A stretch of DNA of 58,890 bases from Phaeobacter sp. HF9A (GCF_011806385.1 NZ_JAATOX010000011.1:1-58890), one strand, 5' to 3'; positions 8,360 to 18,418 are shown, counted from the stretch's first letter. Numbers and translations: made by a program. Notes: generated by a model from the sequence alone, not told the origin.

Positions 8360-9820
8360 ATGCGATTTCTGCGTCATAGCGTGATTGGGCTGTTCTTGCT
8401 CGGGCTGTCGGCGGCGCTGGTGCTTTATGCGGCGCAGCTGATCAGCTCCGCCATTCAGGCCAGCCTCTCTGAGGAGCACCGGGCGCCGCCCGCGCGAGAG
8501 CGGGTTTTTGCGGTCAATGTGGTGACGGCAGTGCTGGGCGAAGAACACCCCGAACTGGTCGGCTTTGGCCATGTGGAAAGCCGCCGCACGCTGGAGCTCC
8601 GCGCGGCGGTGTCGGGCCGTGTGGTCCGGCTGGCCGAAGGGTTTCAGGATGGTGGGCGGGTGCAGGCGGGCGACACGCTGGTCGAGATCGACACAGCCGA
8701 TGCCCAGGCCACGCGGGACCGCGCCGATGCGGATATGATGGATGCCAAGGCCGAGAGCCGCGATGCGGCGCGGGCGCTGGATCTGGCCCGCGACGAGCTG
8801 AAAACGGCGCAGATGCAGGCCGATCTGCAAGAGCGCGCCTATCAGCGGCAGGTGGATCTGAAAACCCGCGGTGTCGGCACCGATGCGGCGGTCGAAGCCG
8901 CCGAGCTCACCGCCACCCAGGCGCGTCAGGCGGTGCTGACCCGGCGTCAGGCCGTCAGCCAGGCCGAGGCGCGGGTGGATCAGGCGCGCACCTTGGTGGC
9001 ACGGGCGCAGATCGCACTGGACGAGGCGCAGCGCGATCTGAACGACACCAGCATCACCGCGCCCTTTACCGGCACGCTGCAATCGGTCTCGCTGGTGGAG
9101 GGGCGTCTGGTGGCGGGCAATGAAATCCTGGCGGAGCTGGTGGACCCGGATCAGCTGGAGGTCGCCTTTCGCATCTCCACCACCCAATACGCCCGGCTGC
9201 TGGACGACAGCGGGCGGCTGATCCCGGCGCCGGTCACCGTGCGGCTGGATGCGGCGGGGGCGGGGATCAGCGCGCCCGGCACCCTGGCGCGGGCCAGCGG
9301 CGCGGTTGGCGACGGCCAGTCGGGCCGTTTGATCTATGCCCGAATGGAGCGCACCGCCGGCTTCAAGCCCGGCGATTTTGTCACCGTGACCGTGCGCGAA
9401 CCCGCGATTGCCGGTCTGGCCCGCCTGCCGGCCTCGGCCATGGATGCGCGCCAGACGGTGCTGGTTCTGGGCGAGGACAACCGGCTGGAGGAATTGCCGG
9501 TCGAGCTGGTACGCCGACAGGGCGATGATATCCTCGTGCGCGGGGCGGGGCTTGACGGGGCCCGGGTTGTCACCGGGCGCACGCCGCTGCTGGGCGCCGG
9601 GATCAAGGTGCGCCCGCTCACCAATGGCGCTGAGGCCGCCGTCACCGAGGATGCAGAGCTGATCGAGCTCAGCGCGGAGCGACGGCAGCGCCTGGTGGCG
9701 ATGGTCACAGGCAACGACCAGATGCCAAAATCCGCCAAGGCCCGCGTTCTGGCGCAGCTGGAACAGCCCCGGGTTCCGGCCGCGCTGGTCTTGCAGATCG
9801 AAGAGAATAAGGGCGGCTGA
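8360..9820 (+). CDS. RND efflux pump periplasmic adaptor (membrane fusion protein)
   Basis: Adaptor that links an inner-membrane RND pump to an outer-membrane channel. About 486 residues: an N-terminal membrane segment acting as anchor or signal, the biotinyl-lipoyl half motifs (ELRAAVSGRVVRL and TAPFTGTLQSVSLVEG), a long Ala/Gln/Arg-rich coiled-coil hairpin between them, then beta-barrel and membrane-proximal domains. I prefer the ATG at 8360 because AAAGGGA lies 7-8 nt upstream; an in-frame ATG at 8333 adds nine residues. The pump gene follows after 65 nt. TATAAT at 8286-8291 may be a -10 box. Confidence 0.92.
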   Translation: MRFLRHSVIGLFLLGLSAALVLYAAQLISSAIQASLSEEHRAPPARERVFAVNVVTAVLGEEHPELVGFGHVESRRTLELRAAVSGRVVRLAEGFQDGGRVQAGDTLVEIDTADAQATRDRADADMMDAKAESRDAARALDLARDELKTAQMQADLQERAYQRQVDLKTRGVGTDAAVEAAELTATQARQAVLTRRQAVSQAEARVDQARTLVARAQIALDEAQRDLNDTSITAPFTGTLQSVSLVEGRLVAGNEILAELVDPDQLEVAFRISTTQYARLLDDSGRLIPAPVTVRLDAAGAGISAPGTLARASGAVGDGQSGRLIYARMERTAGFKPGDFVTVTVREPAIAGLARLPASAMDARQTVLVLGEDNRLEELPVELVRRQGDDILVRGAGLDGARVVTGRTPLLGAGIKVRPLTNGAEAAVTEDAELIELSAERRQRLVAMVTGNDQMPKSAKARVLAQLEQPRVPAALVLQIEENKGG

Positions 9821-9885
9821 GCCCGCCCATACGCCCCCTTTCCCCCATGCCCCCTCGCCCCAAGCGGCGACAACAGGTGACCCAG

Positions 9886-12800
9886 ATGGCAGAGCACTCG
9901 ACGGAAAAGGCCCATGGCATCCTGAGCTATTTCACCCGTCACCGCACGGCTGCAAATCTCGTGCTGATGCTGCTGTTGATCTGCGGCGCGGCGGCGATTC
10001 CCAATATGCGGGCGCAGTTCTTTCCCGATGTGATCGTCGAGACCGTGCGGGTCTCGGTCACCTGGGAAGGCGCCGGGCCAGAGGATGTGGACAGCGCCAT
10101 CGTGCAGGTGCTGGAACCGGCGCTTCTGGCGGTGGATGGCGTCGAGGATACCGAATCCTCCTCGCGCGAGGGCGGCGCGCAGATCAGCATCGACTTTGAG
10201 CCCGGCACCGATATGGCGCGGGCCACGGATGATGTGCAAAACGCGGTGGACACGGTCACCACCCTGCCCGAAGAGGCCGAGGAGCCGGAGGTGGAGCGTG
10301 CGGTCTGGCGGGACCGGGTCACCGATATCGTCATCACCGGCCCGGTCGGGGCGCAGCAGCTGGGCCTTCTGGCGGACGAGCTGATCCTGCGGCTGTTTCA
10401 GGCCGGGGTGACCCGCACCACGATCCGCGGCCTTGCCGCGCCGCGCACCATCATCGAGGTCCCCTCAAGCCAGCTCATCGCCCATGACATCACCATGGCC
10501 GAGATCGCCAGCGTCATCGCCGCCGAGGTAGACATCAACCCGGCGGGCGAGGTCGAGGGCGCCAATGCCCGGGTGCGCACCGGCACCCAGAAACGCAGCC
10601 CCGACGAGCTGCAAGCGGTGGTGCTGCGCTCCGAGGCGGATGGCTCGACGCTGACCATCGGCGATGTGGCGAAGATTCGCGTCGAGGGCGTGGACCGCCA
10701 GCGCAGCTATTTCGTCGGCGACAACCGCGCCATGTCGGTGCGGGTGGACCGCTCGGATCAGGGCGATGCGATTCGGATCCAGCATCAGGTGCAGGAGGTG
10801 GTGGACGAGATGAACCTCTCGCTGCCGCAGGGGGTGAAGATCTCGCTCATCCGCACCCGCGCCGAGGCGATCACCGGGCGGCTCGATATCCTTGTGGACA
10901 ACGGGCTGATGGGGCTGGCGCTGGTGGTGGTGCTTCTGTTCCTCTTCCTCAATGCGCGCATCGCCTTCTGGGTGGCGGCGGGCATTCCGGCCTCGATGTT
11001 TGCCGCCATTGCGCTGATGTATATGGGCGGGCTGACGATCAATATGATCTCGCTCTTTGGCCTGATCATCACCCTCGGGATTGTGGTGGATGACGCCATC
11101 GTGGTGGGCGAGCACGCGGATTTTCGCGCCCGCCGCCTGGGCGAGGACCCGGTCACCGCCTCGGAACGGGCCGCCCGGCGCATGGCGATGCCGGTCTTTG
11201 CCGCGACGCTGACGACCATCATCGCCTTCTTTGGCCTCACCATCATCGGCGGGCGCTTTGGCGAGCTGATCGCGGATATCCCCTATACGGTGATCGCGGT
11301 TCTGGGGGCGAGCCTGGTGGAATGTTTCCTGATCCTGCCCAACCACATGGCGCATGCGCTGACCCACAGCAAGGAAGAGCATTGGTATGACGCGCCCAGC
11401 CGTGTGGTGAACCGGGGCTTTCGCTGGGGCCGCGATCACCTGTTCCGGCCGCTGATGGCGGGGGTGGTGCGGGCGCGCTATGTGGTGGTCGCCGGGGCCT
11501 TTGTGATCCTGGCGAGCCAGATGGCGCTGTTCATCCGGGGCGATGTCACCTGGCGGTTCTTCAACGCGCCGGAGCGGGCGTCGATCTCGGGCAATTTCGC
11601 CATGGTGGAGGGCGCCAGCCGCGCCGATACCTTGCAGCAGATGCGCGAATTCCAGCGCGCGGTGGAGGAACTCGGCGCCGAGTATGAGGCGCGCTATGGC
11701 CGCAACCCGGTTGATTTCGTCATGGCCGAGGTCGGCGGCAACACCGGCCGCGGTCTGGCCGGAACCGACACCAAGGACAGCGATCTTCTGGGCGGCCTCG
11801 CGATCGAGCTGATCGACGCCGACCTGCGCCCCTATTCCAGCTTTGCCTTTGTCGGAGAGCTGCAAAAGCGGCTGGTGCAATTGCCCCTGACCGAGGTGGT
11901 CTCCTTCCGCAGCTGGCGTTCCGGCCCCGGCGGTGACGCGCTGGACGTGCAGTTTTATGGCGCCGATGTCTCCACGCTCAAAGCCGCCGCCGAGGATCTG
12001 AAGACCGCCGTGGCGCGCTACCCGGAGGTCTCGGCGGTGGAGGATACCCTCGCCTATGACAAGGAAGAGCTGGTGCTCGATCTGACCCCGCAGGGCCAGG
12101 CGCTGAACTTTACCATCGACGGGCTGGGCCGCGCCCTGCGCCAGCGCCTGAACGGGATCGAGGCCGCCACCTACCCGGACGGGCCGCGCTCGGCGCAGAT
12201 CCGGGTGGAGCTGCCCAAGGGCGAGCTGACGGCGGATTTCCTGGAACGCACCCGGATGCGCGCACCCTCCGGCATTTACGTGCCGCTGGCCGATATCGTC
12301 ACCGTCAGCCAGCGCACCGGCTTTTCCACCGTGCGGCGGGAAAACGGCGTCCGGCTGATCTCCGTCACCGGCGATATCTCCGAGGACGACCCGGTTCAGG
12401 CCGAGGCCATCATGGAAGCGCTGCAAACAGAGATCCTGCCCAAGATCGCCGAGGAACGGCAGGTGGAATTCCGCCTCGCCGGGCTGAGCGAGCAGGAGGA
12501 TGAATTCCTCAGCGATGCGGGCAACGGGCTGGTGCTCTGTCTGGCCGGAATCTATCTGGTGCTCTGCTGGATCTTCTCCAGCTGGACGCGGCCTCTGGTG
12601 GTGATGGCGATCATTCCCTTTGGTCTGGTGGGCACCATCTGGGGCCACCACCTGTGGGATCTGCCGATGAGCATGTTCACGGTTGTGGGGCTTCTGGGCA
12701 TGACCGGGATCATCATCAATGACAGCATCGTTCTGGTCTCAACCATCGACGATTACGCAAAGGAGCGCGGGCTGATCCCCTCGATCATCGACGGCGCGGC

Positions 12801-13299
12801 GGACCGCTTGCGGCCGGTGATGCTGACGACGCTGACCACGGTGCTGGGCCTCGCGCCCCTGATGTACGAGACCTCGCAGCAGGCGCAATTCCTGAAACCG
12901 ACGGTGATCACGCTGGTCTACGGGCTGGGCTTTGGCATGTTCCTCGTGCTTCTGGTGGTTCCCGCCCTGCTGGCGATTCAGGCGGATATCGCGCGCCCGA
13001 TCCAATCGGTGAAACGCGCGTTGCAGACCGGGCAACACCGGGGCGCGCGCGGCTTGCGGGCCTTGATGGGGCTGAGCGTGCTGGCACAGCTGGGCTGGCT
13101 GGCGGTGACCTTGGGCCAGACCATGATCACCGGCGCGTTGAACGGACTGTTTCTGCGGGCGCTGCCCGGGCTGGCCGATATGGCCCCGATGAAAGCAGCG
13201 CTGCTGCTCTGCCTCTCTGGCCTGGCGGTGCTGGCGCTTGTGACCTATGTGATCGGCGCGCTGGGCGGCATACGCGGGCTGTCGCGCCAGCGGGTCTGA
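9886..13299 (+). CDS. RND efflux transporter permease
   Basis: Large proton-driven pump of the AcrB/MdtB-like (HAE1) superfamily, 1137 residues. It shows the usual twofold layout: an N-terminal membrane helix, a large periplasmic loop, a first helix bundle with GIVVDDAIVVGEH and a second with GMTGIIINDSIVL, each bundle preceded by periplasmic porter sequence. The intramembrane DD pair in GIVVDDAIVV is the expected proton-relay signature. The C-terminus has extra hydrophobic segments (about residues 1065-1130) beyond the typical core. Start at ATG 9886 with AGGTGA just upstream; the frame is open a further 13 codons. Substrate unknown. Confidence 0.93.
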   Translation: MAEHSTEKAHGILSYFTRHRTAANLVLMLLLICGAAAIPNMRAQFFPDVIVETVRVSVTWEGAGPEDVDSAIVQVLEPALLAVDGVEDTESSSREGGAQISIDFEPGTDMARATDDVQNAVDTVTTLPEEAEEPEVERAVWRDRVTDIVITGPVGAQQLGLLADELILRLFQAGVTRTTIRGLAAPRTIIEVPSSQLIAHDITMAEIASVIAAEVDINPAGEVEGANARVRTGTQKRSPDELQAVVLRSEADGSTLTIGDVAKIRVEGVDRQRSYFVGDNRAMSVRVDRSDQGDAIRIQHQVQEVVDEMNLSLPQGVKISLIRTRAEAITGRLDILVDNGLMGLALVVVLLFLFLNARIAFWVAAGIPASMFAAIALMYMGGLTINMISLFGLIITLGIVVDDAIVVGEHADFRARRLGEDPVTASERAARRMAMPVFAATLTTIIAFFGLTIIGGRFGELIADIPYTVIAVLGASLVECFLILPNHMAHALTHSKEEHWYDAPSRVVNRGFRWGRDHLFRPLMAGVVRARYVVVAGAFVILASQMALFIRGDVTWRFFNAPERASISGNFAMVEGASRADTLQQMREFQRAVEELGAEYEARYGRNPVDFVMAEVGGNTGRGLAGTDTKDSDLLGGLAIELIDADLRPYSSFAFVGELQKRLVQLPLTEVVSFRSWRSGPGGDALDVQFYGADVSTLKAAAEDLKTAVARYPEVSAVEDTLAYDKEELVLDLTPQGQALNFTIDGLGRALRQRLNGIEAATYPDGPRSAQIRVELPKGELTADFLERTRMRAPSGIYVPLADIVTVSQRTGFSTVRRENGVRLISVTGDISEDDPVQAEAIMEALQTEILPKIAEERQVEFRLAGLSEQEDEFLSDAGNGLVLCLAGIYLVLCWIFSSWTRPLVVMAIIPFGLVGTIWGHHLWDLPMSMFTVVGLLGMTGIIINDSIVLVSTIDDYAKERGLIPSIIDGAADRLRPVMLTTLTTVLGLAPLMYETSQQAQFLKPTVITLVYGLGFGMFLVLLVVPALLAIQADIARPIQSVKRALQTGQHRGARGLRALMGLSVLAQLGWLAVTLGQTMITGALNGLFLRALPGLADMAPMKAALLLCLSGLAVLALVTYVIGALGGIRGLSRQRV

Positions 13300-13736
13300 G
13301 CCACCCGCGCCAGCTCTGCCACCCGGTCCAGCAGCTCAAGCCCGAGATGCTCCATCTCCGCCACCGACACCCAGCGGGCCTCCAGCGCATCATCATCGGG
13401 CACCGGCTGGCCAGAGACATGATGGCAGAGCGTCGCGACCAGGAAATACTGCGCCCCGACACTGCCATCCGCATTGCGCGGGATCACATCCAGCGTCATC
13501 AGCTGGGCACCCGGTTCCGCCACCACGCCGGTTTCCTCCTGCAATTCCCGCGCGGCGGCCTCGGCGGCGGTTTCGCCCAGCTCCACATGACCGCCGGGAA
13601 AGCCCCAGGTGCCGGCATTGGGCGGGTTCTTCCGCTTGACCAGGATGACGCTGTCAGCGCCGTCGATCTCGGCGCAGACAACCGCCAAAGCCCCCAGAAC
13701 GGGGCGGCGGGGCAATAGGGGGGTGTCAGTGCTCAT
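13245..13736 (-). CDS. NUDIX hydrolase
   Basis: Hydrolyses a nucleoside diphosphate linked to another moiety. 163 residues with a complete Nudix box at about 48-70 (G-x5-E-x7-R-E-x2-E-E-x-G: from GGHVELGE to EETG), preceded by the FPGG turn. The type with KRKNPPNAGTWGFPGG resembles the NTP/ADP-ribose pyrophosphatase group, but the substrate cannot be fixed. The last 55 bases overlap the 3' end of the convergent RND pump gene, so one or both C-termini may be evolving under constraint. Confidence 0.9.
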   Translation of the reverse strand: MSTDTPLLPRRPVLGALAVVCAEIDGADSVILVKRKNPPNAGTWGFPGGHVELGETAAEAAARELQEETGVVAEPGAQLMTLDVIPRNADGSVGAQYFLVATLCHHVSGQPVPDDDALEARWVSVAEMEHLGLELLDRVAELARVAQTRWRDSPRMPPSAPIT

Positions 13737-13801
13737 AAGCGCGGCGGGCCTTTGGGTCAGGGCAGTCGGCAGCGGTGCGGGCAGCGCGCATGTTGCAGGT
13801 C

Positions 13802-14626
13802 TCAGCCCGCCGTGCAGCCCCGGATATCCACCGCATGCGATGTGCCCAGCACCGTAAAGCGCAGCGCCGAGCGGTCAACCGTCAATGGCCCCTCGCCGGT
13901 GGGCAGCAGCTCCGCTTCGGCAATCAGATCCCGCCCCTCGCGCCAGGATTTGGTCTCCCCCGCCATCATCCGCAGCCCGTCGCCCTCGATCACCGCGACT
14001 TCCGTCGCCCCGGCAGAGGGCATGGCGATGCGGGCCGAAACCTTCATGCCATAGGCGGTGGGCGAGAGCCGACAGGTGACGCCGCGCACCTTGGCCTCCG
14101 CCGCCGAATAGGGCCGCGACGCCAGCGCGGCGCTGATCAGCGGATTGCGGGCAGCGTCCAGATCGGCCCGATGATCAAACCGCAGCGCCGAAGGGATGCA
14201 GATATCCTTGCACAGGCCCAGCTCCATCTCGCCCTTCAGGCGGATTGGCGCGCCTCGGGTGCGGGGGGTGATTTCGATCGGCAGGATCAATTCGTCATGA
14301 TAGCCAATGGTGCGAAACCCCGAGGTCTGGAACACTTCGGGCGTTGGCCAGATGATGCGCAGATCCGCCACATTGCGCGATCCGCGCCAGTCAAACCGTG
14401 GCGGAATACCGGCATCCCCCGGCGCGCGCCAATAGGTCTTCCAGCCCGGCTCCAGCCGCAGATGCAAGGCACCAAGATAGCGCCCGTCACTGCTGGGCCC
14501 GCCGTCCAGCACCTCGATGCGGGCGACATGATCCAGACCCCCGGCCTGAACCGGGGCGGCAGCAGCCACAAGGGCCGCGATCAACAGCGTGAGAGAGCTC
14601 AGCAAAGGGCGCAACAAGGATGTCAT
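13802..14626 (-). CDS. DsbD N-terminal-domain-like periplasmic protein
   Basis: 274 residues beginning with a clear signal peptide (hydrophobic core about 12-25, APVQA-G cleavage region). The mature part matches the alpha domain of DsbD/ScsB-type thiol:disulfide interchange proteins: [13 protein letters not shown] (61-73), W-P-P/E strand IIWPTPEVF, and the redox pair GLCKDICIP with Cys139 and Cys143. The transmembrane and thioredoxin domains of full DsbD are absent, so it must receive electrons from another protein or act alone. Start at ATG 14626 with AGGAG five bases upstream. Divergent from yqgE. Confidence 0.85.
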   Translation of the reverse strand: MTSLLRPLLSSLTLLIAALVAAAAPVQAGGLDHVARIEVLDGGPSSDGRYLGALHLRLEPGWKTYWRAPGDAGIPPRFDWRGSRNVADLRIIWPTPEVFQTSGFRTIGYHDELILPIEITPRTRGAPIRLKGEMELGLCKDICIPSALRFDHRADLDAARNPLISAALASRPYSAAEAKVRGVTCRLSPTAYGMKVSARIAMPSAGATEVAVIEGDGLRMMAGETKSWREGRDLIAEAELLPTGEGPLTVDRSALRFTVLGTSHAVDIRGCTAG

Positions 14627-14672
14627 GGCTCCTGCTATCGCCAGATCGGGCGATAAAGCCAAGTCACATCCC

Positions 14673-14722
14673 GGAGAGACGCCGCGATTGTCACCCAAAC
14701 GTGACAATCGCGGTGTCTCTCC
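14673..14722. repeat. 50-bp inverted repeat between divergent genes
   Basis: Two 22-base arms (14673-14694 and 14701-14722) are complementary apart from one position that still allows a G-U pair; the loop is CCAAAC. The arms contain GATTGTCAC / GTGACAATC. No T run follows in either direction. It lies 46 nt upstream of the DsbD-like gene and 82 nt upstream of yqgE. Confidence 0.9.
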
Positions 14723-14804
14723 CTCTTGCGTGGCGGGGTTGCAACCGCGCGCCTGCCGCGTCATGCTGATCCCAAGGGCCACGCGCCGCAACAGAGGCAG
14801 CTAT

Positions 14805-15359
14805 ATGGAACTGACAGGCAAGTTGCTGATCGCAATGCCGGGAATCGGGGACCCCCGCTTCGACAATTCGGTGGTTTTTCTGTGTTCGCACGGCGACGAA
14901 GGGGCGATGGGCTTGATCATCAACAAGCTCGCCCCCGGGGTGCTGCTCCGGACATTGTTCGACCAGCTCGACATCAAGACCAAACCCAAGGCAGGCCGGG
15001 TGCCGGTCCATTTCGGCGGGCCGGTGGAAACCCAGCGCGGCTTTGTGCTGCATTCCGATGACTATGTCTCCAGCGTGAATTCCCTGGCGGTGAAGCCGGG
15101 ATTTTCCATGACGGCGACGCTGGATGTCCTCGAAGACATCGCCGAAGGGCGCGGCCCCGAGCAATTCCTGGTGATGCTGGGCTATGCCGGCTGGGGCGCC
15201 GGGCAGCTGGAAGAGGAAATCGCCCAGAACGGCTGGCTGACCGCCGACGCCGAGCCAGAGACGATCTTTTCCAACCCGGCAGAGGAGCAATGGGAGGCGG
15301 CGCTGGCCAGCCTTGGCGTGACGCCGCTGAACCTCTCCATGGATGCCGGTCGCGCCTGA
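14805..15359 (+). CDS. yqgE: YqgE/AlgH family protein
   Basis: Conserved cytosolic protein of 184 residues, function not established. Family features: [13 protein letters not shown] near the N-terminus, [15 protein letters not shown] (about 29-43), FGGPV and [11 protein letters not shown] in the C-terminal half. Start at ATG 14805 with GAGG eight bases upstream; the frame is open further upstream through the inverted repeat, but that part lacks conservation. Divergent from the DsbD-like gene. Confidence 0.93.
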   Translation: MELTGKLLIAMPGIGDPRFDNSVVFLCSHGDEGAMGLIINKLAPGVLLRTLFDQLDIKTKPKAGRVPVHFGGPVETQRGFVLHSDDYVSSVNSLAVKPGFSMTATLDVLEDIAEGRGPEQFLVMLGYAGWGAGQLEEEIAQNGWLTADAEPETIFSNPAEEQWEAALASLGVTPLNLSMDAGRA

Positions 15360-15394
15360 GGCCGCCGGGGCGGGGGCTCTCCCGCCCGTCGCAA

Positions 15395-15434
15395 CCTGCA
15401 TCAAGATGCAGGCGCTCCCGTTGGGCCCGGCGCC
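15395..15434. repeat. Small hairpin and GCCGGGCCCAACG repeat
   Basis: CCTGCATC and GATGCAGG (15395-15412) form a perfect dyad. Directly after, on the minus strand, GCCGGGCCCAACG (within 15417-15434) is shared with 20083-20095, suggesting a common intergenic repeat. Located downstream of yqgE. Confidence 0.6.
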
Positions 15435-15461
15435 GCTGGCGCGGCGCAGAGTGGCTCCGAT

Positions 15462-15506
15462 ATTCATCTTTTTCCAAATATCCCGGAGCGCGAGGCAGAG
15501 CCTCGC
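15462..15506 (-). repeat. Intergenic element copy B (hairpin + CCGGGATATTT)
   Basis: Read on the minus strand: a perfect 7-bp stem GCGAGGC-TCT-GCCTCGC (15506-15490), then GCTCCGGGATATTTGG and AAAAAGATGAA. Same order of hairpin and motif as copies C and D. It follows the Sua5-like gene on the same strand. Confidence 0.7.
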
Positions 15507-15532
15507 ATCCTCCCCGTGCCGCAATCGGGCGT

Positions 15533-16486
15533 CTAGCGGGGAGCCGCCGCGCGCCGCAGCCGGTCGTTGATGGCAACCCCAAGACCCCGCTCCGGCACCG
15601 GCGCCACGGCGATAGGCTGGCCCTGCGCGTCCAGCCGGTGCAGGTGACCAAAGAGATTGGCGGCGGCCTCTGCCAGATCGCCGGTTTCCGACAGGTTCAG
15701 ATCATAGCTGCCAGGGCCGAACCCCAGCGAAAGCTCGCCCGGCGCGAAACTCCCTGCGTTCAGCCGAACGCTGGCGCGGGGCGCGTAATGAGACAGCAGC
15801 TGCCCGGGCGCGGAGAGCGGATCGGCAGCGTCGCGCAGCGCCAGCGGCTGGCCCAGCACCGCCTCGATCTCCTCCGCCGCCAGGCCGCCGGGGCGCAGCA
15901 GCATCGGCGCCTCGCCGGCCAGACCGAGGATGGTGGACTCCACCCCGACACCGCAGGGACCATCGTCCAGAATGGCCGCGATCCTGCCGCCAAGGCCTGC
16001 CTCCACATGCGCGGCGGTGGTGGGGCTGATCCGGCCCGAGGGGTTGGCCGAGGGCGCCGCGACCGGGCCGCCAAACGCGGCCAGCAGATCCCGGGCGCAG
16101 GCCTTGGCCGGAACCCGGACCGCCAGCGTGCTCAGCCCCGCCGTCACCAGCGGCGACACGCCATGACCCGCGCGCAGGGGCAGCACCAGCGTCAGCGGCC
16201 CGGGCCAGAAGGCGGCTGCCAGTGTCTCGGCCCAGGCGTTCCACTCCACCAGCGCCTGCGCCGCGCTCACATCGGCCACATGGGCGATCAGCGGGTTGAA
16301 ACTGGGCCGCCCCTTGCTGGCATAAATCGCCGCCACCGCCGTGCCATTGCGGGCATCGGCGCCAAGCCCATAGACCGTCTCGGTCGGAAAGGCGACGAGC
16401 GCGCCCGCGCGCAGCAGCGCAGCCGCGCGGGCCAAACCCTCGGGCGAAGGCGTCAGCAATTCCGTTTCATGATGGGTCTCTGTCAT
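15533..16486 (-). CDS. L-threonylcarbamoyladenylate synthase (Sua5 type)
   Basis: Makes threonylcarbamoyl-AMP from threonine, bicarbonate and ATP for the t6A37 modification of ANN-decoding tRNAs. 317 residues: the YrdC domain with FPTETVYGLGADA (about 33-45), SKGRPSFNPL (57-66) and APSANPSGRISPT (about 144-156), then a linker and a C-terminal Sua5 domain (about 220-317), so this is the long Sua5 form and not the short TsaC. Divergent from the acyl-CoA dehydrogenase gene with a 219-nt gap. Confidence 0.92.
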   Translation of the reverse strand: MTETHHETELLTPSPEGLARAAALLRAGALVAFPTETVYGLGADARNGTAVAAIYASKGRPSFNPLIAHVADVSAAQALVEWNAWAETLAAAFWPGPLTLVLPLRAGHGVSPLVTAGLSTLAVRVPAKACARDLLAAFGGPVAAPSANPSGRISPTTAAHVEAGLGGRIAAILDDGPCGVGVESTILGLAGEAPMLLRPGGLAAEEIEAVLGQPLALRDAADPLSAPGQLLSHYAPRASVRLNAGSFAPGELSLGFGPGSYDLNLSETGDLAEAAANLFGHLHRLDAQGQPIAVAPVPERGLGVAINDRLRRAAAPR

Positions 16487-16705
16487 AGCGCGGCCTTGGG
16501 GCGTCTGAACGGGGTGGCCGTACCGTCACTTGCCCCGGTGACGCGGCGTTTTGATTGCACGGATACGGCAGCTGTTTACGAAAATAGCCAAAGCACAGTA
16601 AATACCCGAGTGTGGTGGCAATGCCAAGCGACCGCGTTGCCGCCTCCGGTGCCCCGCCGCCCCTGTCTTGATCAGACGCCCGCAGACCAGAAAGAGGCCC
16701 CGCCC

Positions 16706-18418
16706 ATGAGCTTTCGTGCGCCCGCATCCGACCACCAGTTCCTGTTGGAACAGATCCTCAACTTTGACCAGATCAGCGCCACCGAAAAATTCGCAGAGGC
16801 TGACGCCGATGTGATGGCGGCGATCCTGTCGGAGGCCGGCAAGATGTGCGACGAGGTGCTGGCGCCCCTGCAACGCAATGGCGATCTGCACCCGGCGCAT
16901 CTGGAAAACGGCGTGCTGCGGACCTCGCCCGGGTTTGGCGAGGGCTACAAGGCGATCGCGACCGGTGGCTGGATCGGCATGAGCGCCGCGCCCGAGTTTG
17001 GTGGCATGGGGCTGCCGATGGCGCTGACCACCGCAGTGAACGAGATGATGGCGGGGGCCTGCCTTGCCCTGCAACTGGCACCGCTGATGAGCCAGGGCCA
17101 GATCGAGGCGCTGGAGCATCACGCCTCTGACGCGCTGAAACAGCTCTACCTGCCCAAGCTGATTTCCGGCGAATGGGCCGGCACCATGAACCTGACCGAA
17201 CCGCAGGCGGGATCGGACGTCGGCGCGCTCAGCTCCCGGGCCGAGCCCAATGGCGATGGCACTTATGCGGTCTCCGGGCAGAAGATCTACATCTCCTGGG
17301 GCGATAATGATTTCACCGAGAACGTCTGCCATCTGGTGCTGGCGCGGCTGCCCGACGGGGTGGCGGGCACCAAGGGGATCTCGCTGTTTCTGGTGCCGAA
17401 ATACCTGCCGGATGAAAACGGCAACCCGGGCAAGGCCAATGATCTGAGCGTGGTCAGCCTGGAGCACAAGATGGGGCTGCATGGTTCGCCCACCTGCGTG
17501 ATGCAATATGACGGGGCCACCGGCTGGCTGGTGGGAAAGGAACACGGCGGCATGGCGGCCATGTTCACCATGATGAACAACGCCCGGCTTGGCGTCGGCG
17601 GTCAGGGCATCGGCGCGGCCGAGGGGGCCTATCAACATGCGCTGGCCTATGCGCTGGAGCGCAAGCAGGGCCGCACCCCGGTGGCGGATGGCAGTGGCAC
17701 CATCGTCGACCACGCCGATGTGCGCCGCATGCTGATGGAGATGAAGGCCGATGTCTTTGCCGCCCGGGCGATCATGCTGGCCTGTGCCAGCGCCATCGAC
17801 ATGGGCAGCGCCACGGGCGAGGCGGAGTGGAAGAGCCGCGCCGCGTTCCTGACCCCGATCTCCAAGGCCTTCGGCACCGAGACCGGCATCCGCGTCGCCG
17901 AACAGGGCGTGCAGGTGCATGGCGGCATGGGCTTCATCGAGGAAACCGGTGCGGCGCAATTCTACCGTGATGTGCGGGTCACCGCGATCTATGAGGGCAC
18001 CAATGGCATTCAGGCCATGGACCTGGTGGGGCGCAAGATGATGGATGGCGGCGAAATGGCCAACCGCCTGATCGACGAGATCGAGGAACAGGCCGAGCGC
18101 GCCCGCCCGACTCATCCTAATATGGCCGAAGCGGTCTGGCAGGCCTGCGAGACCCTGCGCGAGACCACCGACTGGCTGGTCGAGGCAGAGATGCAGGACC
18201 GTTTTGCTGGCGCTGTGCCCTATCTGATGGCCTTTGCCCGGGTTCTGGGCGGGCACTACCACCTCGCCGCGGCGCTGGCCGACCGGGGGGGCGCGCGCGA
18301 GAAACTGGCGCGGTTCTATATCAAGCGGATGCTGCCCCAGCACGCGGGTTATCTGACCCATGCGCGCGAAGGCGCTGCCGGGGCCTTTGCGCTGACGGTT
18401 GAAGAGTTGGCAAGCTGA
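16706..18418 (+). CDS. Acyl-CoA dehydrogenase, large DmdC-like form
   Basis: FAD enzyme that introduces a trans-2,3 double bond into an acyl-CoA and passes electrons to ETF. 570 residues, longer than the 380-residue classical type because of a C-terminal extension (about 460-570). Motifs: MNLTEPQAGSDVGAL (FAD/substrate region, about 161-175), KIYISWGDNDFTEN, VHGGMGFIEE and YEGTNGIQAMDL (the Glu of YEGT is the expected catalytic base). This length and architecture match the group that includes 3-methylmercaptopropionyl-CoA dehydrogenase (DmdC) of roseobacters, but the exact substrate cannot be read. The MBL-fold gene overlaps its stop by one base (TGATG). Confidence 0.92.
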   Translation: MSFRAPASDHQFLLEQILNFDQISATEKFAEADADVMAAILSEAGKMCDEVLAPLQRNGDLHPAHLENGVLRTSPGFGEGYKAIATGGWIGMSAAPEFGGMGLPMALTTAVNEMMAGACLALQLAPLMSQGQIEALEHHASDALKQLYLPKLISGEWAGTMNLTEPQAGSDVGALSSRAEPNGDGTYAVSGQKIYISWGDNDFTENVCHLVLARLPDGVAGTKGISLFLVPKYLPDENGNPGKANDLSVVSLEHKMGLHGSPTCVMQYDGATGWLVGKEHGGMAAMFTMMNNARLGVGGQGIGAAEGAYQHALAYALERKQGRTPVADGSGTIVDHADVRRMLMEMKADVFAARAIMLACASAIDMGSATGEAEWKSRAAFLTPISKAFGTETGIRVAEQGVQVHGGMGFIEETGAAQFYRDVRVTAIYEGTNGIQAMDLVGRKMMDGGEMANRLIDEIEEQAERARPTHPNMAEAVWQACETLRETTDWLVEAEMQDRFAGAVPYLMAFARVLGGHYHLAAALADRGGAREKLARFYIKRMLPQHAGYLTHAREGAAGAFALTVEELAS

